This document shows positions 11,105 through 21,338 of a DNA stretch of 64,000 nucleotides, in pieces. Location of the stretch: positions 58,023,246-58,087,245 of the forward strand of contig OV277866.1 in the NCBI GenBank assembly GCA_922989275.2, in the 5' to 3' direction. The stretch's first letter is position 1; each line of letters begins with the position of its first letter. This stretch comes from Gari tellinella. Taxonomy: Eukaryota; Mollusca; Bivalvia; Cardiida; Psammobiidae. A model generated the notes under the pieces. That model was not told where the DNA came from and made no database searches. It saw only the letters and a list, made by a program, of their open reading frames with translations. Both the position numbers and the translations under genes were made by a program.

Positions 11105-11381
11105 AAAAACGTTTAGGCTCGGAGGGGAAAACTAGGGTCAGTTTACCGGAAACAGATATATTTTTTTTTGGCCTTAGTACAGCCATTCACATTTGGAATT
11201 TGGGAATAGCATTTTTGCAATTCACATTTAGCGTTTTTGCAATTCGCAAATGGCATTTCGTAAAACGCATTTCGCAATCAGCATTTTACAAATAGCATTT
11301 AGCACCCCTAAAAGAGTTTTGTATTTAATTAGCATTTCGCAATTCGCATTTAGCATGGCGCACCGGCCTTCCATAGACAAC

Positions 11382-12204
11382 TCCTCATTTTTCCCCCGCT
11401 TAATGTGACTCAGACTGGTGAAGAGTCAATTGTGTACATGTATTATCGCCCGCCGTATCGATCACGTGACCTTTCGGCACTTTTAAGCATGATTCTTAAC
11501 GAGGGGTGGGGGCATATGTGATGCATCTTACAACCGATTTCACTTAAGTATGAGTACATAGAAATTGCACATGTATAAGAAAATGCGCATTTTAAACATG
11601 AGTTTGGGCGGTAATATACCTTTAATGGACAATTCCAATGTTCAATTACATGTTGCGTTTTCCGATGCACATAAAGTATACCAAACAGTCAGTGGTATTC
11701 GTTTGCATCTTAAATCTGCGTTAGATGCACGATAAATTGGTGCATTGCAATTTTATGCACATAAATGTTGGTGTTTTACCCACTTTTGGTTTGAAAGTGA
11801 TCGTGTAACGTTTGCGCCGAATGAAAATTGAGCGGCATATCTTAGTAATGGAGCATATGATGATAACTAATTCACCGACTTGACATTTCAAACGTCGAAA
11901 AAAGCAGAAATCTCCTGTTTGGAAGCAAAAAACGAAACTTGACCCTCCTTTCTGCCATTTGTTTTGTGGCCTCGATCAACGCCCGGAATTGGCCTCGCAC
12001 CTAATTCGTAGTCACAAGTAGCTCTCAAAGAGCTGCCTAATAAGTCGACAGGGTGTGATTAGAGTTTGCTTCTTTATTAATACCTGCAATATCTTGAATT
12101 GAGCGTTTTATCCTATCCTGATAGTCTTTTCTTTTTCGAGGTTTACATTATTATTTAATTTAAAAAATCCTGGCCCTCTTGGGTGATTACCCAATTTTAT
12201 ATTC
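11382..12204. other. No gene or repeat recognised
   Basis: Apparently single-copy DNA with higher sequence complexity than its surroundings. No open frame of note and no family seen elsewhere in the window. Confidence 0.3.
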
Positions 12205-12210
12205 AGATAT

Positions 12211-12403
12211 CAGGACTCCAGATAAGGGGAGTATTTCAAGAAACAAAATCTTCATTTTTGCTTTAAACCCTATGGTGTCACTACTCATTAGCATCGTCTT
12301 GATGAGACGATTCAAATGAGTAGTGACACCATAGGATTTGGTGCTAAAATGAGTTGGAAAATGTTGGATTTGTTCAGTTTACCCCCTCTTATCTGGAGCC
12401 CTG
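12211..12403. mobile_element. Foldback MITE, CAGGGCTCCAGATAAG family
   Basis: Ends CAGGACTCCAGATAAGGGG and CTTATCTGGAGCCCTG. A 6-bp duplication AGATAT stands at 12205-12210 and 12404-12409. The centre pairs CCTATGGTGTCACTACTCAT with its complement. CAGGG ends recall hAT elements, but hAT duplications are usually 8 bp. Confidence 0.65.
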
Positions 12404-12459
12404 AGATATACTAAGGAATGATGATAGATATGATCGTAACTCAGTTGTAATTTTACATT

Positions 12460-12770
12460 GTGTTGTTGAATTTACTATATTGTTTGAAGCAAGAAAAAAA
12501 TCTAGCCATGGACATGTTTAAAATCTACTCATTACATTTGCAAAGTAGACCCAGATCACGGAATTATTCAGTGTATAATTCTGTGCCCAGATCAGAGGGC
12601 TCATGTAGGAGCCCTCTGATCAGGGTCTACAATGATTGCTAATATAGATCAGTATTTATTACTACCCTGAATTCCAAGTTGACTGGTTCATGTTTTGGGG
12701 TAACTGAAAAGATACACAAGGGACCATAATAAAAACAAGAATTACTGTAGTGTTGAAAGAGTTAACTATA
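12460..12770. mobile_element. Foldback element with GATCAGAGGGCTC core
   Basis: Inverted core around 12545-12633 (GTAGACCCAGATCA... and its complement, GATCAGAGGGCTCATG). The outer parts resemble those of the copy at 14540-14775, ending in GTTGAAAGAGTTAAC. Confidence 0.45.
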
Positions 12771-13021
12771 AAAGTCAGCTCACATTTTACTGACATAAAT
12801 CTAAAATAAATTAACAATTTCATCCATGGCAAAATTGAACAATAATAAGATGTCAACATACATTTGATTATTTCCCATAACCCTAATTACCCAATCACTC
12901 ATGCTTTCCCTCCAGACTACCAGTTTTATTGTAAACAATAAACTGTGATGACTCAAATTGTCTGCCTCATTCTCCAAGCAATAGATAGACATACCCAGGG
13001 CTCCAGATGAGGGGGGTATTT

Positions 13022-14240
13022 CAACAAGGGCCACTATGGCTCTAAATTGCTCACCTGGTACACCATGGCAAACTTGACCTATAGTGACCTAGATTATGAC
13101 TGGACATGACCCACAATCAACCTTTAGAGTGTAAAAAAGATTTTCCTATGATTTGACCTAGTGACCTAGTTTTTGAACTGACATGACCCATATTCAAACT
13201 GGACCTATATATTAATGAGACTAACATTCTGACCAAGTTTCATCAAGATCCAATGAGTTTAGCCTCTAGAGTGTTAACAAGATTTTTCTATGATATAACC
13301 TTGTGACCTAGTTTTTGACCGGACATGACCCATATTTAAACTTGACCTAGATATAAATGAGACAAACATTGTGATCAAGTTTCATTAAGATCCAATGAGA
13401 TTTGTAGCCTCTAGAGTGTTAACAAGATTTTTCTATGATTTGACCTAGTGACCTAGTTTTTGACCAGACATGACCCATATTCAAACTTGACCTAGATATC
13501 AATGAGACAAACATTTATACCATGTGTCATAAAGATCCAATGAGGTGTGTAGCCTCTAGAGTGTTAACAAGATTTTTCTATGATTTGACCTAGTGACCTA
13601 GTTTTTGACCGGACATGACCCATATTCAAACTTGACCTAGATATCAATGAGACAAACATTCTGAACAAGTTTCATCAAGATCCAATGAGATTTGTAGCCT
13701 CTAGAGTGTTAACAAAGTTTTTCTATGATTTGACCTAGTGACCTAGTTTTTGACCAGACATGACCCATATTCAAACGTGACCTAGATATCAATGAGACAA
13801 ACAATTATACCATGTTTCATAAAGATCCAATGAGGTGTGTAGCCTCTAGAGTGTTAACAAGATTTTTCTATGATTTGACCTAGTGACCTAGTTTTTGACC
13901 CAACATGACCAACATTCGAACTTGGCCTAGATTTCTACTAGACACACATTGTGATCAAGTTTCATGAAGATCCAATGAGATTTGTAGCCGGTAGAGTGTT
14001 AACGAACAATTGTGAACAGACGGACGGACGGACGTTCTCACAGTTGGACATTTGTTGGGTATATTTTTTGTTTAAAAGTACCCAACAGTACACTCAATTA
14101 CCCAACAATAACAATAGGGCAATCACGGAATCAATGGAATCTATTGTTCTCCCTACCCAACAAAGGACCTTTCGTGTGTTCGGACGGACGGACGACGGAC
14201 ATCCAGCCATCCTAAAAGCTCACCTTGGCACTTCGTGAGG
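13022..14240 (+). mobile_element. Helitron-like element with 145-bp core repeats
   Basis: The 5' end is ACAAGGGCCACTATGGCTCT then AAATTGCTCACCTGG: the same plan as the other members, with a palindrome followed by GCTCACC. The 3' end is GGACGGACGACGGACAT then AGCTCACCTTGGCAC; the closing stem is worn. The core is at least six repeats of exactly 145 bp. The inserted ORF-like stretches are not genes. Confidence 0.55.
13126..13995. repeat. 145-bp tandem repeats, invariant period
   Basis: GTGTTAAC recurs at 13271, 13416, 13561, 13706, 13851 and 13996, each step exactly 145 bp; an older first unit starts near 13126. Units contain GATTTGACCTAGTGACCTAG. Confidence 0.8.
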
Positions 14241-14539
14241 AGCTTAGTGATGTAAGTCACATTGACTCTACCACTAGGCCATGGAGGCCCCCACTACTCT
14301 TCGAGATGATTCTAATGAGTAGCAACACCATAGGATTTGGTGGTAAAATGAGTGAGAACGTGTTGAATTTGTTCAATTTCCCCCCGCTTATCTGGAGCCT
14401 ACGAAGTTTACAGCTGTTTGGGTGGGATGAAATCATTTTGCCTGTAGTGAATGACACCAACTTTAGACACAGACCAAACAAAATATTGCACGGCCAAACT
14501 TTTTAAAACTCCTGAATATGATGTTTCTCATACAATCAA

Positions 14540-14775
14540 ACTTGTGTCAACTCTTTTAACACCATAGACCTGTTTAAAATATACTTACTACATTTATAAA
14601 CAGTGTAGACCCAGATCAGAAATCTGGGTCTACACTATTTGCTAATTTAGACCAGTATTTATTAAACTACCCATATTTCCAAGTAGACTCATGGTTCCAT
14701 GTTTTGTTAGCTATAAAGATCCACAAGGGAACCTAAAACCCGCAAGAGTAACGTGTTGGAAGAGTTATTCATCCT
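14540..14775. mobile_element. Foldback element with AGACCCAGATCAG core
   Basis: Core 14599-14640: GTGTAGACCCAGATCAG and its complement around AAATCTG. Flanking parts parallel the copy at 12460-12770. Confidence 0.45.
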
Positions 14776-14812
14776 TGAAGCTTCCAATGGAAATTTCCAG
14801 TTTCCAATATAG

Positions 14813-14962
14813 GGTTAATACACCTTTTTTCGTGCATTAACATCTGAAGAAGCCCACGGGCTGTATTTGAAGCCCGAGGCTTTAGCCGAGGGCTCCAAGA
14901 CAGCACAAGGGCTTCTGCAGATGTTAATGCACGAAAAACAGGTGTATTGACACTATTCTTGC
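14813..14962. repeat. Long foldback (GCATTAACATCTG arms)
   Basis: Outer arms AATACACCT...CGTGCATTAACATCTG and CAGATGTTAATGCACG...AGGTGTATT enclose an inner GCCCGAGGC / GCCGAGGGC stem. A MITE-type hairpin. Confidence 0.55.
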
Positions 14963-15265
14963 ATAAAAATATGTCTATTTCCCCTTCTTGTTGGATTTCA
15001 CCTAACTCCGTTCTCTAATACATTGACAGAATACGCGCACCTAGAGAGGTCAAGTTTGTTTACAAAATGTTCATGTATTTTATATATCAACGGCTAAGAT
15101 ACAGGGCCACATGCACCTGATTTATCAATGTCGGCCATTTTTAAAAGCGACTCGATTCGCATGTGTAATAATAATTTACGCTTGGCACTCAACAGACATC
15201 ATGCTGTTCTTCGTCGGTTAATTCAAGGATTTGAAAATGTTAAATATATCTGGATATGAGGAGAA
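14963..15265. other. Non-repetitive; possible promoter and 5'UTR of the next gene
   Basis: No repeat is recognised. Two short upstream ORFs occur: ATG at 15200 (7 codons) and ATG at 15236, the latter overlapping the start proposed at 15266 in another frame. Confidence 0.25.
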
Positions 15266-16765
15266 ATGTGGTTGGATGTTGGAATAACGTTGAATGAGTT
15301 GGTCTGGTACAACGTGAGACGTATACAGACCGGTCAGCGACGCAACACAGAACGTCAGAGACTTTCTCTAGACCAATTCTATGGAAATACAGGTACACCG
15401 ATTTACAGTTTAGCATGTTTAGGGTAGGACTTTTTTTATAATGCTATATTTATTAATAAATATCAGACACATGAATGGATTACCAGCAGTCGATTGCAGT
15501 TATTTAACTCATTATAACTCCATACTGTAGTCTAGCGGGATCGAGTGTAGATCTAGTCTATTTCTATTTATTACTTCTACGCCATCAATTCTTATGATTA
15601 TGAGAAGGGGCACTTTCTAGGTGCACCATTGGGACTGTACCTGTCGAACACAGGCACAGAGGAGATAACGTTATTCTTTCCCGTTTTTAAACGCAAAGAA
15701 ATGCAAACGCAGTGCACTAACATGGAGAAAATGACATCTTTTTTTATACTTCTGACTGTTTATTTTAATCTGAGTAACAAACAATTGGGAGCCTGATCAG
15801 ACACCGGGTTACTCGGCGTATGATTTGGCTCCAAACCAACGTCTGAACTGGCTCCAAACTGTTTGCAATGGAAACAATAGTTTAAGAGAATAACGTTTTT
15901 TTCCCCACTGTTATCTATGTAGAAACTCAACAAGTCCCTACAGCTCAGTCGTTAGAGTGCTAGAATGTTACGTCAGAGACCCTGGCTCCAAGGTTATAAA
16001 GCTTTTGAGTTGAGTCTGAAATCGTCCTAAAGCGTTCGGTTGGTCAGATTTGAGTTTTTGATGAGCAAAAACTGAAATTTGACTTATCAATGTCTAAGAA
16101 CCATATAAGACTCAACTTAAAAGTTTTAACTTTCTATACGTCTAACTGTCATTGTGCTTGGTAACCATTTTTATACTACAGTTGTCTAGGAATTTAGAAT
16201 AATTTTGAAAATATGTTTTGATAATTGTGTAAGCCATTTAAATATTAGGAGCGTACTAAGAGTCAGTTACTGAAATAGCTGGAACGGAATTTGGGTTGAC
16301 ATGCTATTTTATCAACATTGCCGTTATAGATTCTACATGTGTGTGTCTGTTAGATTTACTTGTAGGTTTTAAATAAAGATTTAAATTTGAATTGTCTCAT
16401 TCAATCATTGCCTTCATTAAAAAATAAAAATAATTCTAAATAAGATGATAAAGATGTATATATGTTTAAACTGTTATTATTTATTTTCATGCATGTTTGT
16501 TGTTTCAGATTCTATCACCAGATGTCACTGGTCATCAGCCTTGGATGTTGGTCTAAATCTTGAGAAGTCTGCAATATTAACCCTGGAGTCATCCTTTCTC
16601 ATTGACTGTGAACAGAATGTGTTTGGTGCTTACTCAACAGAGAACAGTGACAATAACGAGAATGAACCAGATTTAACAAAACAAAGTTTAACTCATGATG
16701 AATTTATGTTTACACAAAGTCATCACCCGGCTGGTCTCAAAATAACAGAAAAAGTCTTAGTTTAA
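15266..16765 (+). CDS. Hypothetical two-exon protein, 127 residues
   Basis: Exon 1 is 15266-15392 (MWLDVGITLNELVWYNVRRI...) and ends ACAG before GTACAC. Exon 2 is 16509-16765, after TTTGTTGTTTCAG. Both splice sites are phase 1 and join as ...QFYGNT-D-SITRCHW..., then run open to TAA. I do not recognise the protein. There is no signal peptide; the N-terminal half is Arg-rich and the C-terminal half is acidic and polar. The start is preceded by an in-frame TGA nine bases upstream and by two small upstream ORFs. The intron holds a SINE tail and a MITE, as host introns here do. An AATAAA lies at about 17291. A 106-residue ORF running straight through the acceptor is the alternative reading. The pairing of exons is inference. 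Confidence 0.45.
15575..15650 (-). repeat. SINE 3' tail, inverted copy
   Basis: Read on the minus strand it matches 38396-38470: GTACAGTCC-AATGGT-CACCT, AGTGCCCCTTCTCATAATCA and ATTGATGGCGTAGAAGTAA. It is the 3' part of the SINE that the LTR array interrupts. Confidence 0.65.
15655..15910. mobile_element. CAGTGGAGAA-family MITE, worn copy
   Basis: Left part GGAGATAACGTTATTCTTTCC, right end AATAACG...CCCCACTG. The core pairs GGAGCCTGATCAGACACCGG with an imperfect, partly duplicated complement. Confidence 0.5.
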
Positions 16766-16904
16766 TGAGGAGCAGCTAACCCAAGACATCTATTACATGT
16801 ACATGTACATACTTTGATTGTACATTAACCTATCACTCAATCAATATGCAGTTTCCCCCTTATCTATTTCTCCACTGAGCAAAATAGTTCAACACTATGG
16901 AATC

Positions 16905-17028
16905 ATGAATGTATGCACTATAAGGAGCCTAAAGCATTTTGAAAGTAAAGCAGAATATACATTAGGTACTTTCTACTTTACTTTCAACATGCTGTAATAA
17001 ACAACCTGGATTAAGGGTAAAGGGTTAA
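16905..17028. mobile_element. TTAA MITE, partial
   Basis: A core hairpin with AGTAAAGCAGAAT and CTACTTTACTTTCAAC arms, then GGGTAAAGGGTTAA. The left half is unrecognisable. Confidence 0.45.
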
Positions 17029-18160
17029 ACAGACACAGTCTGAAAGATCAAAGTACTACATAGCTACAGGTAAAAGGCATGATTTTATCTTAATTTCAAA
17101 TATTCTAAATGTCTATTTTTTCATTTTTAATTCCATTTCTAAAAAATAATTATTTCCTAAATGCATTACTTTGACTACTCAAACTTCTTAGAACATATCT
17201 ATTACATTGTGCTTCAGTATATTTACCAAGTTCATTTATTATCTTGAGCTATGTAATTTTTTAAGTACTTGAAATATGTGTACAAAACCAGGATTTCAAA
17301 TAAAATATATTTCAATAAGCACAATTTTGCATAGATATAAATAATAACAAGAACTTTTGTCTTAATATTTGAGATCCATTTCCATTTTTTTTTTATTAAT
17401 ATCAGTCATTTCCTTCCATATCACAGCTTCCTTTATTCTAATTGCACACCAATTGTATATCTTGCAAGTATCATGCTTCACTACAAACAGTGTACTTACA
17501 AGGAATGCACTTGTCTTCTGCCTCTGTGTAAACTTTGAACAGAACATCCCCTAAAGGAGCCCTCTGATCAAGGTCGCCACACGAAGAATAATTTTCAATG
17601 CATCGGTGGGTGTACATGTATACTTTAAACAGAACGCAATTAAACAAGATGGACAAACTTTTATTTTGATTTTAAATGTACATTTAAATCTCCAGTGGTT
17701 ATTGAATGAGAGATTTCGCCTAACTGTGGCCAACGTATGCAAATAGTCGCTGTCATGGACATTTTACTGAAATGAACTATCTGGTTGAAGACCAATTGGA
17801 GTGTCAGATGGCCGATTTTGTCAATTTCAAAATTGATTGATTTGGGTTTACGGCCGCAAACTGTGACACAAAGGTTGTCATAATAGCGCCGATGTTGTGT
17901 CAATTTCATGTCATCTATAATAGCAAGTCGCTGCCGTCGAAAGTTCGGCATTTTAAAAATATGTACATGTATGTGCACAATTACGGTACAATGTATAAAT
18001 AACTCGTATACGAGAAATGGGATTCAAGCTGTTTGTTATCGCTTTTATTAATGAGTTAACTGCAAGTTTTAATAATAAATCAAAAGTTACTTTGCCTAGT
18101 GTGTTTACTTATATGATGTGTTCTGCTTTGTATCCATCCTAAAGTGGTGAACACGTTATT
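17029..18160. other. Mostly single-copy, no gene seen
   Basis: AT-rich DNA. AATAAA near 17291 may serve the upstream gene. At 17470-17580 there is a trace of the CAGAGGGCTCC-type hairpin. The 105-codon minus-strand frame at 17661-17978 shows no family features. Confidence 0.25.
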
Positions 18161-18179
18161 TCTGACCTTTCATTTTTTC

Positions 18180-18316
18180 AGAGTGGCAAACAGTTTCGAG
18201 CCTGATCAGACACCGGCTTAAGCGTCTGATATGGCTCCAAACAGTTTGCAAAGGAAATAATAGTTTTAGCGTAAACGCGTTTATTGGGAAAGAATAACGT
18301 TTTCTCCACTGTACCT
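18180..18316. mobile_element. CAGTGGAGAA-family MITE, left end missing
   Basis: From the core arm GTGGCAAACAGTTTCGAGCC through AATAACGTTTTCTCCACTG and TA. Confidence 0.55.
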
Positions 18317-18371
18317 AATAATGTCACCTGTCAACAGAATTATTTAGTTGTACAAGTTTGGTTGGACTGTA

Positions 18372-18530
18372 TACTATGGAGAAGACGCTATTATTCCCCA
18401 ATAAACTCGTTTAATGCTAAAACTATATTTGAATATAGTTTTCCATCGTAAACAGTTTGGAAACAGATCAGCCGCCGGATAACTAAATAGTAATGAGTTC
18501 AAAAGGTGCAAACTGAATGGGAAACTGTTT
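18372..18530. mobile_element. CAGTGGAGAA-like MITE, left half
   Basis: Starts TATGGAGAAGACGCTATTATTCC and reaches the first core arm (AACAGTTTGGAAACAGATCA), then is lost. Confidence 0.4.
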
Positions 18531-18769
18531 AGATCCCGACCAGAATGCTCCCCCAGGAGTCTACACCATTTGTTAGCTATTGTCTGTCCAAATACTTAGG
18601 GTTATTACAGTAAAAACCTTTTGCATTTCGCCTTAATGACCGTTATGTGTATTTGGCGCACAGTGATTATTTTGTAATTTCAATAACAATGCATTCACCA
18701 GCATCTTTGTACTGACAGTGTAGGCTGCAGTTTGGCCAGAACGCTGTTCAAACCGTCATTGTTATTGTT

Positions 18770-18905
18770 TATACTGGGCCCCGGAACAATCATAACTATA
18801 GCGGGCATTAACGGCGCGTGTGCACGTGAATCGCCTTGTTAATACACGTTAAAGTACTCGTTAATGCTCCCCCTGGGAACGGCTTTTTATGCAAGAATTT
18901 AGTCT
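18770..18905. repeat. Worn foldback
   Basis: GCATTAACG-type arms at about 18807 and 18865 in inverse order around GTGTGCACGTG. Related in style to the foldback at 14813. Confidence 0.3.
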
Positions 18906-18944
18906 AGTCCATACTGTAGGTTTGCCGTTTGACAATATTTCAAA

Positions 18945-19020
18945 ATGATAAACAGCGGGGACCCTGATAAGAGGTCTGCTGCAGGAATCCTCTGATCAGG
19001 GTCTACATTTTTTGCATAGG
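18945..19020. repeat. Hairpin, GACCCTGATAAGAGG core
   Basis: GGACCCTGATAAGAGG pairs with CCTCTGATCAGGGTC around CTGCAG. The same core motif as at 28959 and 63770. Confidence 0.5.
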
Positions 19021-19067
19021 ACAAGTGTACTCTACACAGGTATGCTGTTTAGGACAAGTATACCTGT

Positions 19068-19310
19068 CACCAAGGTAAAGCACCCACTTACAACATCAGG
19101 GGTTGTGAGTTCGATCCCCTGCCGGACCAAGTCCTTCGGATGAGACTATAAACCGAGGTTTCATGTATGAGTGCTTTACACTTGGCATCTAAAAGAACCA
19201 GAGAACTTTTTCGATATTAAGAATAGGGCAACGTGCCCGGGTTCTCTGTGTCCGCTCCCCTCTCTCTGGGGCGTCCAATTAGCCCAAAGATGGCAGAAAC
19301 AGATGTTAAC
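19068..19310 (+). mobile_element. SINE with tRNA-like head
   Basis: A B box GAGTTCGATCC sits in a tRNA-like context (CATCAGGGGTTGTGAG...CCCCTGCCGGACCA), followed by CGGATGAGACTATAAACCGA, a block shared by many metazoan SINEs. The A box is weak. A low-complexity tail follows. Confidence 0.5.
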
Positions 19311-19481
19311 AAACAAAACCAAAAACCAAACCTGTCACTAAGGTTCAATGGGTTAGTTGTGACTACTCTTTGAAAAGTGTCCATCTGTAAAGACAGGAGA
19401 TATCTCATTGTAGGATACTACAGAAGCAAAAAACTCTTATAGAAGCTTCCTGTGTTAGTTTAATCCTGCATTACGCCTTAA

Positions 19482-19710
19482 CCCAATAGATGCACCTTTT
19501 AGCGCCTTCAATTTATTCCTCCGCTGAAGAAAATAGTTCCAATTTATACAGTCATGAATATAAATCATAAGGAATATTTTATTCATTCTAGCAAGTGATA
19601 GCTTAAAGCAGATTGATTGTAAAGCAGAATGTGTCTAAGGCACATTCTGCTTTACTTTCAAGCTGCTTTAAGTGGTAAACTGTCTTCAAAAGTAAAAACT
19701 GGCTATTAGG
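19482..19710. mobile_element. TTAA MITE, CCCATTACC family, inverted
   Basis: TTAA at 19478-19481 and 19711-19714. Reads right to left relative to most copies (GCGCCTTCAATTTATTCCTC first). Core hairpin 19620-19672. Confidence 0.65.
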
Positions 19711-19765
19711 TTAATCAACAGCCTATTTTATTAAATACAGCTTATTCATTTTGTTTTAGGCGGTA

Positions 19766-21032
19766 CAGTAAAGTTCCGCTTAACGACCGGTCCGAAATTA
19801 AGACCGGTCCGAAATTACGACCACTTTTTAAAAGAACGGAATATATCCCTTCATAGTTTAATGGTCGTATGGTCCGTTATTAAGACCGGTCCGCTATTCC
19901 GTATTACGACCACTAATCCCAGAACAAAAGACCGATTAGTGTTGTTTTAGGGTCCAATATTAAGGGCAGGCGTTCACACTTCGCCGGTCGCGACAAAAGC
20001 CAGTTTGACACTTTTACGACAAACACCGATTACTTTACGGCAGAGGTCAAGGCCGATTAAACAATAGGGATGCTTCAACGAGGGAAATGTTTTGATAGCA
20101 GATAACTAAAAATAATGCGAAAGTATGATGAATACGGCACTTGTTTAATCTCTTGATTGCTCTATTGGTGCATGTATATTTCGTTTATCTCGCATTAGGC
20201 CAAATATAGTTACAGAAAAAACTGTTTGTAGCGCATACATCGGACTCGATGACAGAGGGAGAGATAATTGGGCTAATTAGTAAAATACTTACAAGCGTGT
20301 GATTTACTAATTAAAATGTTAATTTATCACTTTAGACTTTCATCTGATCCGCCCCAATCGAGTTTTATGTTTGATAAATTATTTTTTATTGGTTATCTCG
20401 AAAGATGATTTTTGTAAACAATGAAATAATTGATTGAACTTTGGATAATTAATAATATTAAACCCGACGAATTTCTTCATAAACATGTTGTGTGACAGAT
20501 TAGATCCAGATCAGATATCAAACAATTTGGAATCTGTTCAGGATCTAAACTGTCCAAAATGATATTTCTTTGCCACTGAAACTCATAGACTATGTGCTAA
20601 GGCCCATCTTTATGTGCTAAGATTTTTTTATTGAAACATCGTTTTAATTCAGATCAGACATCAAGTAATTTGGAGTCTGGTCAGGATCCAAATTGAAATG
20701 CCACTTCTTATAGATTATAGTCTATGTGTTACACTGCTAATGCCCCTCTTTATGTGCTAACATTAATAATTTATTCAATTAATGAATCTTCATAACATTT
20801 TTATGACAGTTTTTAGTTTCTGTGTATATGTGTATTTTCAAAAATTAAATTATGGTTGTTTGAAATAGGCTTTTTTGTGCCGATCTATTCAAAATAGGTT
20901 CAATATACCTATCTATCTATATCTGACCAAAAAATCCTCATCGATATCAAGGGTCTCAATAATAAGACCGACTCGATATTAAGACCACTTTTTGACAGTA
21001 CCACAGTTGGTCTTAATAGCGGAACTTTACTG
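19766..21032. mobile_element. TA-flanked TIR element, CAGTAAAGTTCCGC ends
   Basis: TA (19764-19765) then CAGTAAAGTTCCGCTTAA; at the right TTAATAGCGGAACTTTACTG then TA (21033-21034). Subterminal GACCGGTCCGAAATTA is repeated at the left end. No transposase frame. Pogo/mariner-like by ends and TA duplication. Its right end lies 7 bp from the poly(A) signal of DDRGK1. Confidence 0.7.
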
Positions 21033-21040
21033 TATATTGT

Positions 21041-21046
21041 TTTATT
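21041..21046 (-). promoter_or_regulatory. DDRGK1: Poly(A) signal of DDRGK1
   Basis: AATAAA on the minus strand, 35 bp downstream of the stop codon at 21081-21083. It implies a very short 3'UTR that ends at or inside the adjacent TIR element. Confidence 0.6.
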
Positions 21047-21080
21047 GTTTCAGAACATCAACACACACTTCTCCTCTACT

Positions 21081-21338
21081 TCAAGAGGCAACTTCTAGAA
21101 CCTCTGCACTGTCCCCAACTATCAACTTTTTATGCACATCAGCATTGTCTGGGTTAAGGTTTATCAGTCTATTACTTGACTCTGCCAGTTCACTAATTGA
21201 CACTCGCCCTAGCTGGCGTATATATTTGGCTACTGATTCTAGCTCCTCCATAGTTATGTATATGAATTTCCCTCGGTCATCCACAACACCTGTCAGCTTG
21301 CCATCTGTCTGCAGATCTTGTATACGATTTATACAATC
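21081..21338 (-). CDS. DDRGK1: DDRGK1 exon 8 and stop
   Basis: Follows TGTATTTTAG; encodes [10 protein letters not shown]..., [30 protein letters not shown] and a tail of about 25 residues to TGA at 21081-21083. Confidence 0.95.
   Translation of the reverse strand, partial: DCINRIQDLQTDGKLTGVVDDRGKFIYITMEELESVAKYIRQLGRVSISELAESSNRLINLNPDNADVHKKLIVGDSAEVLEVAS

Larger units (their letters stand above)
8896..11375. mobile_element. TIR element with 6-bp target duplication, copy 1
   Basis: The ends are TATGGAAGGCCGGTGCG and its exact complement. Flanks GACAGC (8890-8895) and GACAAC (11376-11381) are a 6-bp duplication with one change. The long inverted termini are built from degenerate heptads of the form AAATGCT / GCGAATT. 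After removing the inserted rolling-circle-like element at 9747-11104 the length is 1122 bp, close to the 1137 bp of copy 2 (45624-47187 less its own insert). No ORF over about 60 codons, so it is non-autonomous. The superfamily is not assigned. Confidence 0.8.
12996..14400. mobile_element. CAGGGCTCCAGAT foldback MITE split by a Helitron-like element
   Basis: The left end CAGGGCTCCAGATGAGG is at 12996. The right half (GACACC-like CAACACCATAGGATTTGGTG, then CTTATCTGGAGCCT) lies at 14290-14400. Everything between 13022 and about 14240 is the inserted element. Confidence 0.55.

Noticed and set aside
17661..17978. 105-codon minus-strand ORF as a gene
   Set aside because: No family motif, no sensible splice borders, and composition like the flanking non-coding DNA.
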